Below, one piece after another: positions 47,501 through 59,500 of a stretch of 64,000 bases of DNA. The notes under the pieces are model-generated. The model searched no databases. It was given only the letters and a program-made list of their open reading frames with translations, and was not told where the DNA came from. Source of the stretch: Schistosoma haematobium (Eukaryota > Platyhelminthes > Trematoda > Strigeidida > Schistosomatidae); assembly GCF_000699445.3 (NCBI RefSeq), contig NC_067199.1, forward strand, positions 36,502,902 through 36,566,901. The letters run 5' to 3'. The position numbers and the translations under genes are program-made. Every line of letters starts with the position of its first letter. Positions within the stretch are counted from its first letter, which is position 1.

Positions 47501-50500
47501 ACTACAGCAGGACCGCCGCTAGTTTCTATTCTGAGCCATTTTTGATAATGCCAATGAGTTGGCCTTTCTCTAGTACCATAGTCAGTCAGTAACAACGTAG
47601 AACTTCGTACGTACGTACATCAGTTCGAGTTGCCACACCACATTAGCACAGAGATGCAGTTGTCGATTCAAATCCCGTAGTGGTAGAGGTAATAAGAGTA
47701 TAAGCAGTAATCGGGAAAATTAGGGTTTGGAGATGTTATTTAAAGAGTATAATCCAGTGAAATAAATTTGGAAAGAGGAAAAAAGGGACATGAAGAATTC
47801 AGAAGATTAGAATTTGGTAGAACACAGAGAGTGGATGCACCTGCGCCATTGCAAACGATTTTGAGCCATGTCATTCAGGGTCTCTAACCATCGGTTGCTA
47901 TCATCTCGTGGTCCCCAACCAGGTAGTCTACACCTACCAACATGACTCAGTTCACTTGTCAGTGACTTCATGGACTTGTGCCATGTTTTGGTTTGGCCGC
48001 CCCTAGCTTTCTTCCAACCTACTCCTATACCAATGAACATCGTACGTCGAGGCAGTCGGTCGTTGGGCATACGTAACACGTGTCCCAGCCATCTCAACTG
48101 ATGAAGTTTCACTACTTCATCAATTGATTTGCCATCCTTACCTAGTACCCGTTTCCTAACAACTGTGTTACTTACTCGGTGGTCCCAGGATTGACGAGCA
48201 ATGTTTCGAAGACACCTATGATCGAATACTAGTAACCTACGAAGATCCTCTACTCTTACCGGCCATGTTTCACTGCCATAAAGTAGGACGGAACGAACTG
48301 CTGCGCAGTAAACGCGTCCTTTGGTTGATAGACGGATATCTCGCCTACGCCATAAATGACGCAAGTTGGCAAAAGTTAGTCGAGCCTTCTGTATCCGTGC
48401 TGAGATTTCGTCACACACTAAACCACAAGGGCTGATGAGACTTCCAAGATAAGTGAAGCGATCGACACACTCAACTACTTCGCTCCCTATCACTAGTCCG
48501 GGTGTCGATGTAACCCAATCCTGAAGCAACATTTTGCATTTCGAGGGAGAGAATCGCATCCCGAACATGCTTGCATTGTTGCTTAGAGTGGTCAGAAGAC
48601 TCTGCATTTTGTCAGCGTCTTCACCAAATAAAACTATGTCATCAGCATATTCTAAGTCAACAAGTGAACCTCCCGGTAGAAGTTCAACCCCTGGAAATTT
48701 AGATGAGGAGAGTGTTATCTCTAAAAGTGCATCGACGACAAAGTTGAACAAGAATGGGAGAGTGGACAGCCCTGACGAACACCACTTGAGGTAATCAATT
48801 CTGATGACAGTTTGCCATAAGCTCTCACTCTACCAGTTGTGTTCGAGTAGAGAGCCTTTATAAGGTTAATGTACTTCTTTGGTACTCCTTTCAGTGACAA
48901 ACACTGCCATAGAACCTCACGATCAACAGAGTCGAATGCCGCCTTAAGGTCGAGAAATACTACCATTGTGGGGCGTCTGAATGTGTGTCTGTGTTCTAGA
49001 ACCTGACGTAGTGTGAATATCTGATCTATACAACCACGTCCAGGTCGAAAACCGGCCTGGTTTTCTCTAATCTGCTCTTCACGAGCTTTGATTAGGCGTC
49101 GAAGTATTATTGAAGCTAATATTTTAGACACTATATTAGTCAAACTGATTCCTCTGTGATTGTCACAAGAGGACTTTTGTCCTTTCTTAAAAACTGGCAC
49201 AATCAGTGATTGAGACCAGTCAGATGGGATTACGTCCAGTTCCCAAATTCTACCTAAGACCTCAGTTAATCTCATTGCTAATACTGGACCACCATCCTTA
49301 AAAATCTCAGGAGTAAACCTGTCAGGGCCTGATGCTCTCCCTCGTTTCAGATTTCCTATGGCTTTTTCAACTTCGTAAAGGGACGGAGGACCTACATTAA
49401 CTTGCCATTCAGGTTGACTAGAGATCGTGGGGAACCGAAGTGTGGCTGAAGGCCAGTTGAACTGATCCCTAAAGTGTTCTGCCCATCGATCCAATCTCCT
49501 GGATTGAGAATGAATAATATGTCCATCTTTCTCTGAGATTGTTTCGCTAACGGTCGGGTTCCTAATTCCGGTTTCCTTAACGAGTCTGAACAATTGTCTG
49601 CTATTACCTATTGCCGCTGCCTTTCCCATCTCTCTTGCTTTCGCTACCCACCACTGTTCGCGATCATTGCGTAGACTTCTTGTCAGCTTGCGCTTAAGCT
49701 GACTCCGCTCTCCACTATGTTCAGAGCCAGGTGGAATGAGTTTCCGAGCATCTATCAGTGAGATAGATGCTGTTGAGATCCAGTGTTGCTCCCTAACCTT
49801 CTGGTTTACCTTACTAGCAGATATCACTGCTGTTTCCACAGCTTTTCGGATATCATTCCATGCTGCCTCGGGGTGGGCATCACATACATGGCTGCCTAAC
49901 TGTTTTCCTAGTTGTTCCTGAAATATACTCTTAGCTTGACTATCATTAAGTAGGCCCCTAAGAGGTTTACTTGCAGCGTCTTTCCTACGTCCAGTAAGAC
50001 GCAAGCAAATACGCGCCCGCACTAGAGCATGATCTGAATCTAGGCATGTGCTCCAGAATGAGCGACAGTCTTCTATCGAGCCCCTCCATCGGTGGCTGAT
50101 AGCGATGTGATCTATTTGGGTCCAACGTTGGGACGAATTAGGAGGTCGCCATGTTAAAAGATGTTTTTCCTTATGCTTAAAGTTAGTATTTGCAAGGAAC
50201 AGGCGGTTATCTGAGCATAGCTGCAACAGACGGTCGCCATTATCTGTTCTTTGAGCCACGACACCATAAGATCCACCTAGGTGTCTTTCCCTATCGCTCA
50301 GTTTACCTACTTGAGCATTAAAGTCACCGGCCACTATTACTACATCCGAGCGCTTAGCTTTTCGGAGAAGGTTCGAAAGCTTTCTGTAAAACTCATCTTT
50401 TACATCATCTGAGCTGCAGTCAGTGGGAGAATAGGCAGAGACGACGAAGAGGCAACGACGAGTGTCCCTATCTTTCCGGATTCTTACTGTTCCGTTCAGT

Positions 50501-53500
50501 CGGACAGCGCACAAACGACTGTCTACTGGGATCCACTCTAAGAGAGCTAGTTCTGCCCTAGGACTCAATGCTATACCTACGCCGGCGAGGCCACGGGAAG
50601 CAGAATCAGGGCTTCCTGATACACGAAGAGTAAATCGAGTCGGTTCTTTATTTTGGCATGGTGAGGTCAAATGAATGACGCTACTTGGATCCTGTATGCG
50701 CGTTTCGGAGACGCAGCACACATCGTTGGCGCGAGATTCTAAAGTTTTAGCTAAGGAAGCCTGCTTTCCTATTTGGCACAGTGTTCGTACGTTAAAAGCT
50801 CCTACGTGTAGTTTAGAGCGTGGTTTCAGGAGACCAGGAATAGCGTTCCACGTACTCGAATCTTTTGCCCTAGCGGTGCGAGGACATAAAGAGACGTGAG
50901 GAGGGTTGGTCATGGAGATAAGAGAGGTATTAGGAGGTGTAGGAAGGATTTGAATGTGACCAACTTGGTCTCGTGTGCTGTTACGGGTATGAGGGCTGAT
51001 GTCACTTCCCGGCTGCCCACACCGTGGAAGGGTATTTCTTGAGGAACCTGAAAAGGAAATTGGATTAGTGTTGGTCTTAACGACCTGGGAGCGTGACCGC
51101 AGAGCCCAAGGAACAACTGCTTGAGGCCGGTCGCGCACGGCCTTTCTGTGGAAGGTTTTTGACGTGTTAGCTCCGTTCTTCAAAGGGCCTTACCGCCGGA
51201 GATGGAAATCCGTGAGGTAAGGTGAGGTGTGACATTTTTAGGGTCGACCATTTCTAACCCCACCCCTCCTTGTGGGAAGGCAGCATCGCTGTCATGCTGG
51301 TTGTCCGAGGGAAACACCTTACTGCTGTCACACCTCTCTACAGTCAGCAGTACGACTTCGCCCTCAGACCTTGAGTTGCTGCTTTTAGTCTTACCGTTCA
51401 CCAATCGACCTGCCTGGCATGGTAGAACCTGCAGGAACATATGTTCCAGCCAATATAGCTCGGTTGGGTCATCACGATAGGCAAGCCCGACCACCGCGTC
51501 AAGGTAGCAGCTTCGGTCGGGTCTAGTACCATAACCAGAGAGTCGAAAAGGATCGATGGATGCCTATGTACAGCTTCCTTTTATACCACACCATCATGTC
51601 ATAAACTAACCATCTTCGTGTTTTCCAGCCAATCCCAACGTCAACAAATAATACACGATGTGGAATTCGCTGGGTTGATATTCGTAGTATATATCCAAGT
51701 CTCTGAAGCCGGTGTTTTAAACCAGTTACACCAAGAAAAGTAACTTCTAAATAGTTTCTCTCTGATTCTAATAAATATGGTTTCAGTTATTCTTGTATCA
51801 TATTTTCGTCTATCTAAACTCAGGATTTATCACTGATTTACAATCGCTTCAAGAGTAGTTATGAAGTCGATAGACTCCATACTCGTGAAATAGTGTCAGT
51901 CTTTTCACAGGAGTTTAAACATTTCAAGTTCACCCTACTTAAATACTGTCGTCAAATCTATCAATCACAGTCAGAATTAATGTTTAACACCATGAATCGC
52001 CGAAAAAATTAATAGCTGCGTGACTGTTGCCTTGACAACATCCGACATGACCACGCTTCCCAAGTTGACAGTTTAAGTAGCAATCTTAAAAACTGAAATT
52101 CGTCATCGATAAGGTGTTGTGAAGACTGTTAAATTTGGATTTGCTCATCACGAACTGAATTTTGTTAAATAACCATTAAAAATCAGATCTAAATGCTCCT
52201 GCTATGAGATTCGTCTGTAGCAAGCATGCGTAGACGACTTCACTAGGAATCGAACCAAGGGCTTTTAAGCCTTATGGAAAGCCCTTAATAACTGTAAATT
52301 CAGTCGATTATCATACCGTGCTATTATCGTCTATCACCATTGATGATATTTGTTTCACACCTGACATGATCCGTCATGTGAAATAACTCGTTGATAAAAT
52401 TGTATATGCATAGGCTCATACACCGTACGGGTTTGACTGTCAATTGTTTATACTGGTTACCTAAAGTCTATTAAGATGTATTACTTATTTATCCAGTTCC
52501 AAAAACTGGTAATTTTCTCCATCACCGAATCCCCTGACTATTTACAGAAATCAATTTTGTGTGGTGTAAGCTACTTATGATGACAGATATAACAGTAACT
52601 GGGATTGGAATGATGTCAGCAAAAGATTGAATTGAAAAGAACAGGAAGGCAAACAGAGCAATAGGAATAACGGCTGAATTGGAGGAATCATAAAGTATGT
52701 AAAGGACAATTGAAGGAAGATATACAAATGATGTATTTAATGTATGATTTTCTTATTTTACAAAGGCAGTGTGATTTTGCAGAAAACTATAAATTGGTTT
52801 TTCTCACCTGAGTTCTCATTCACTACGATTAAACTGACTTTGAAAATAAGCATTTCATCATTATGTGTTTGATACATCTTATTTTAATGAAAGATTTGAA
52901 AATGTAGAATACACTTCTCACATATTTGCTTTTCTCTTGTTACTTCTCTATTTACTAGTAGTATACCTCTAATGGGAATCATCTATTATCGTCGTAAAAT
53001 TGCTCTAATTTACATAACTATAGACTTACTAAAGAAATTTAATTTACTTAAAATGTAATGTTTATAAACAAATGAACAATTCAATTCATTTGTATTAGTC
53101 GTTTGAATCTTTTAGCATATGTACATCCTGTGCAGATTTTTTAGATATTCCTAATTAAGTTTCTAAGAGTTATAAGTAGAGATGAATAGTGGCTAGCAAT
53201 GGAACCCAGAAAATGCGTCTCGTCCTATTTGGAGCCCGTCAGCTAGATGTACTTGCATCCCAGAGGTACATTCAGCTGACCAGTCCCCAAATAAGGCGCG
53301 TCCTGGGTTCCATTACTAACCAACATTCATCTCTGCTTAAAATATACAATCTAATCATTGTATATTTCTTAGTTGTTTTTGAACTTCGTCCGATTGATAT
53401 TGAGACAATTGTTCAATGAAATAAATTTATGTATCAACCTTCGAAACCGTATCAAAACAAAAACCGAGCTTACTCACGATTACACATACAGATTCATACA

Positions 53501-56500
53501 TTCCAGTATTGTGTTGCTATGTGTGTAGTTATAACGAAATATAAATTAATTATTTGTTTTTGATTTCGTACTTTCTACTCTTTCTCTCTCTCTCTCTCTC
53601 TCTCTACATATTGTGTGCTATTGATATGATTTTTTCTCAGCTTGAATTCAGCAATACTGTTTTTTTGTCAATCCAAAATGTTACTATTGTATCATTGTAA
53701 ATTACAAAAGTTCATATGTGTTTTTGTGTCTGTTACAAAAGTCTTAATACAAACTCGACTGAACATATTTTAATCTATGATAGTGTTTTGTGTGCTAGAA
53801 TGTCTGCACTTCATTGAATGTCTAATGTACTAGACTGTTAATGTGTATAGAAACATTTTTTATAAAATTATCTCTGATTAAATTCATTTTGTATTGTTTG
53901 TTTGAATCGTCATATTGATGTTTAAGACTGCAATTGATCAGTCTCTTATTGTCATATGTGCATGCTGTACAGATTGCACCAATATTGCCTTAAGTCACAT
54001 GATTCTAAACAAACATGGATAATGGCTAGCAGTGGAATCCAGGACATGCGTTTCGTCTTATTTGGAGCTCGTCAGCTGAATGTACCTTCATCCCAGAGTT
54101 GATGTTCACTCCAGGACTCGAACGCGATGGCGCTTGAAGCGAACGATACTGCGTTCAAGTGTCGGAGTAAACACCAACTCAGGGATGCAGGTTCATATAG
54201 CTGACGAGTCCCGAATGGGATGAAACGCGCGTCCTGGGTTCCACTGTTAGCCAACGTCTATCTCTAATTATTTCCCATTGTTTAAAATATTAGAAAAGTC
54301 CGATATATAAAGATAATTATCACTAATGTTTGATGTTATAGGAAATGTTAAAAATCAATCGAGACATTAATCGTATATGTTATCATTCATTAACTGAACC
54401 AAATTCAATTATTTTGACGGCTAATAATCTCATTGTTACATCATCAGTATGACTACATCCTGAAAGATTTCAGGCTGTTTTTATACAACTGTATCTCCAT
54501 ATTTTGATATTATTTTCATACCAGTTATATCAATATAGATTCTGACACAAATCGCCATTAGCCTGAGCTACTATGCTGCATTAGCACAGTGAAATAAAAT
54601 TAACAAAAAGAGTAGTCATAATGTATCAGCGATGATACTGATAAGGACTAAACATTAAGAATATGGTTCAAAAAGACAGAATGGAGAGGCATATATATAT
54701 ATATGTAGGAAAATTTAAATGTCAGATCAAGAGTATCCATGGTTTGGCCAGTTGTTTTTTTAATTTGGCAATATACCGTAAAATTCTCAAAAATGATATG
54801 AAGTTAACGTTACATTAATGAGAGTTGAAGTGGAATATGTATCAATTCATTATTTATCTGAATCATCTAAATTTCAATGTTATAACTGCCCTATTGTCAT
54901 AATCATGAATTAAAACATTCTTATGTTGCTTTGTAACATCAATGAAATAAAATTTGAATATTGTTATTGTCATTCTTTTAGCAGTGTAGTGAACGAAGAC
55001 TTGGTGGGGTAAACCAATTTGTTATTTTCTGCAAAATCACAATATGCCTTTATAAAATAGAGAAATCACACATTAAATACATTATTTGTACATCTTCCTT
55101 CAGTTTTCCTTTACATAATTCATTACTCTTACCATCCTGTTATTATTCCGACTGCTGTTCGTTTTTTTTTCTTCTATTTTTTTCATCTTTCCTCTGGTAA
55201 GCTTTCCACTTCTAATTTCTGTTACATGCTACTTATGTCTGTACGCATAAGTAGTACACACCACAGTAGTGCAATTTTCAAAATTATGAATGTAGGACGT
55301 TGTGGTAAATGTACAACACAGTTCGTTGATGATATATTCTTAACTAAGAAGTTATGAAATGTTAAGTATATCACTTCAAAATTCTCTTGAATTTATACTA
55401 TATCATTCTTAGTTATATAATCCTTAAAATGTTGATATATGTATATGACATTTTCTGTCTTTATATTATCATGGTATCAAGTACCGTCACAAATGCATCA
55501 TTGTCACGTAAATTTAAGCTGATATTAAATTAGACTATTAGTTAACCAAGATCATAAAGTGTATTTTATATATGCAAAATCTAATCAGTGTTTTATGTAT
55601 TGCATTTATTTTTCTTGCAAACAAACAGTCTTATTTTCGGTCTCGGCATAATTAGTTCATCTTTTTTCCGTATACATCAGATTTACATATTTTGAAGTGA
55701 CAGATAATTCCCATTTGAACATTAAAATTAAAACACGAAGTTCAGCGAAGGGATCTCTTTTCAACGAATTTATTGTCAAGCTGTACAATCGTATATATGT
55801 GGAAATTTTTTATTAAAGTACTAATTCCGTGAGGAAATCTGAACAGAAATAACCAAGATGATGTAATAGAAAGATTATAATACTAGATTATGTAATACGA
55901 ATAATAACATTAGATTTACTGAATATAATAAGATGATTAGGATGGTTTTGTCACAATAACTAAAGGTCATAGAGGTGTAAAAATAAATAAGGTGATATGA
56001 TGAGCATTTACGAATAAAACAATCAGAATAAAAGACATAAGTAAAGGGGGAAGGCAGTAATAATAATAATAGTAGGATAATCAAAATAATTAAGGCCAAG
56101 GTAACGATAACGACAAGATGTACTTCTTTTGTACTCATAGTTTTGGTTTAAGCTCCTAGATGGTAAGAGCTTCGGCTATTTTTAAGAGTTGAATACGAAG
56201 AAATCTGGGTAGATTTGAACGAATCATGTAAACAACCTTAAAATCAATTTGTGGATCTGTAGAATGGTTACAGTCGATTAGGTGTTTAAGTATAGAACTC
56301 ATGACTTCTTCATACTTCGCAGTTAAATTGTATTCTACCTCGATCGTCTATTTCATAACGTATTCAGAGTGCCTGAATTGGACTTTTTAGTAACAAATTA
56401 ACTGAAATCTATCGGCTAGTCAAACCCAATTATTTAGTTGCCTCATTCCTTCCGTTTACTGAACTGGGCGTATAATTTGTGTGTTTTTTTGCCCGAATAT

Positions 56501-59500
56501 TTTACATTGAATTTATGCTTTTCTCTGTTTCTAGATTGTTGTAGGTCCACATAAGAAATCTGCTATTCGCGCTTTTGGACCAGGCTTAGAAGGCGGTGTT
56601 GTCAACCATCCCAATTTATTTACAATTGTGTGCAATGGAGATGGTTCTGGATTAGGTTAGTTGTGTTGTTTTTTTGCCTCAACTATTTACTGTCTCATTG
56701 AAATCATGAACTAATCTCAGACAATCACTGAATATATTAAAAACACGAAGTTCAACGAAGGATTCTCTTTTCAACGAACTTATTATCAAACTGTACAATC
56801 GTATATATATGAAAATGGTTTGTTAAAGTACAAGTTCCGTGAAGAAATGTGAACAAAGAACAACCAAGATGATGTGATAGAAGGATTATAATACAAGATT
56901 ACGTAATACGAATAATAACAACAGACTTAATAAGTTAGTAACAAATTATAACGTGAATGTAGTAAGATGATTAAAATCATTTTGTTACAGTAATTAAAGG
57001 TCATAGAAGTGTAAAAAAATAAATAAAGTGATATCATGAGCAATTATGAATAAAATAATGAGAATATGAGACATAAGTAAAGGGAGAAATGCAGTAATAA
57101 TAATAATTATTATTATTAAGGCCAAGTTAACAATAACGATAGGACGTACTCTCTTTGTACGCATAGTTCTGGCTTGAGCTCATGGATGGTAAGAGCTTCG
57201 GCTATTTTTAGGAGTTCAATGAGAAGAAATCTATGTTGATTTAGACGAACCGCATACACAACCTTAAAATCAAAATGTGGATTAGTAGGATGATCACAGT
57301 CGACTAGATGTTCAAGTATATAATGATAAGACAAAAAATATTGTCAGCCTTATGGATTATTGTACTTAACTTATGTGTTTAATATCTCAAATCATACTTA
57401 GCAAGCAGTTTTATTTATTAAAGCACAAATTATTTGACGAACTACCTTTGGACTAATCATGTAAAAAAAAGAGTTAATGTATTCATATGTTCAAGGTATC
57501 TCTAATACATCATTGCTAATATGATAAATAAAAGTGAAGCTTAGAAATGCTTAAAATATAAGACGATTTTTTTTTACCATAAATTGTGAATTTTACCTCG
57601 GTAATCTCAAGTGATATAACCATTAGTCACAAATATTTTGTATCTCTAGCCTACTAAAACTGTAAAACAATTCCTCTCTATTTGAATATTACTCACTCTA
57701 ATACTGAACTTCTTTATGTTAACCTTTTTGTTGTTATCTATATATACACTCCACATACACACACACACATACCATTCATCCATTCATGTGATCATTTGCA
57801 ATCTAGACTATTACTTTTAATCTCATGACGTCATTGTTATATACAATTGAGATGTGAAATGCAAAGCAACCTTAAAAGTGCATAAAAGTTGAAGGTTATT
57901 AGTCTGGATTTGTTTGACTTCTGCCATAGATAACTCGAATCCAACATCAATGTATGTAACTCACTTATCAAGTGTATATTAGAACACTCATCATTCGGCC
58001 GCACTTCAAATGTGATGGCTAGTGATAATACCCAACTTCTCAAATCCAAGATAGGACATCCGGGTTCGAACCCGAGACCCAGAGATAACAGTCCACGTAC
58101 TTAAACCACCAACTCACCTCTCTATCATCCATCATTATTCACCAAGTGGATAGGGGATCCTCTTTCATTTTGATGACTTAACTACCATTCGTAATGAATC
58201 GATAACAGTTTGTGTACGATATTCTCCATCTCGCATAATATATGGTTTAACTGCATTTCACAGACATTTAAAACTGTAACTCCCGGAGCACAATTTCCCA
58301 CTGTGTACTTGAGAGTTGGTGATAAAACAAAATTATGGTTTTCTATTTAGAACGTACAAATAATTTTGCTGCTCTAATTAGGTAGTTATCATAATTTATA
58401 AGCTGTATTTTCAGTCTAATAATCTGAGTATTATGTCTTCAGGTTTTTTGATCGAGGGGCCTAGTGAGGCTAAAGTACTGTGTCAAGACAATGGAGATGA
58501 TTCTGCTCAAGTAACCTATACGGTTTCACAACCTGGTGAATATGCAGTTCATGTTACATGTTTCGATGAAGATATCCCTGGATCACCATATATGCCTATA
58601 ATAACTCCTTGTCTTGAAGATATTCATCCTAATAAGGTATGTGAAATGTAGAGACTTATTTCGTATTTCAAAAAACGTCCTTTGTCATCAAGTAACACTT
58701 GTGGCGTATGTGATATACCCGTCTGTCAGCCAAAGGATGGGTTTACTATGCTTCAGTTTACTCATCTAGATATGATGGGTGTAGAATCTGACCATTCGGA
58801 ACAGGAGATATTCGTTGGTTTACTGGTATTTGATCTTAGGTGTCTTCAAAACATTGCTCGCATTTGTTGAACCATGAAGTGAAGAAGAAACCCGACTTAA
58901 GTCCATAAAGTCACTGACTGGACTATAAACTGGATTATTTCATGTAAGTAGGTACACACTACCTTGTTGAGATCCTCTCCAGTATTTGGATAGCATAGTT
59001 AAGGGTAGTTCACAATGGAACTCAAATATTAAGTTCCAAAATATACTTACACTTCATTAGCAAAAATAGATAGTGGCTAGCAGGAGAATCCAGGACGCGC
59101 GTTTCGTCCTATATGGAACTCGTCAGTCGGGTGTACCTGTATCACAGAGTTGATGTTCGAGTGCCGGAGGGAATATCAACTCTGGGATGAAGATACACTC
59201 AGCTGACGAATTCCAAATAGGACGAAACGCGAGTCCTGGATTCTACTGCTAGCCACTATCCATCTTTGCTTATAAAGCTTGTGACTTAAGGTAATATGGA
59301 GGCAATCTGTACAGGATGCACGTATGCTCACAAGAGACTGATCAACTACAGTCCTCAATAACAATGGGAATATACAACAAACAACACCAAATGAATTTAT
59401 ACTTACACTTTGTTAGTTTCTACCTTCTACACCTAATTTTTTCATTATAGGTGATACTATTCCTACTTTTACTACTCTGGTATTTGTCTTGATAATTTAT

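Larger units (their letters stand above)
47807..51540 (-). mobile_element. RTE-type LINE in filamin intron 10
   Basis: Minus-strand non-LTR element with an N-terminal endonuclease and reverse transcriptase. The 5' end lies near 51540. The 3' end is unclear; text to about 47290 may be its 3' UTR. Inserted antisense to filamin. Related to the SR2/Perere-3 group by RT style (inference). Confidence 0.85.
53920..54275. mobile_element. Inverted pair of Sm-alpha SINEs with two intact hammerhead cores
   Basis: Reverse copy (tail at 54015, tRNA-like head near 54100-54130) and forward hammerhead (54190-54245) share a centre; the outer end carries GATCAGTCTCTTATTG at 53936. Lies in filamin intron 10. 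Confidence 0.78.
59055..59400. mobile_element. Inverted pair of Sm-alpha hammerhead SINEs in intron 12
   Basis: Reverse arm 59063-59150, forward arm 59185-59275, then the family end GAGACTGATCAACTACAG at 59332-59350. The 62-codon reverse ORF is incidental. Confidence 0.75.
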
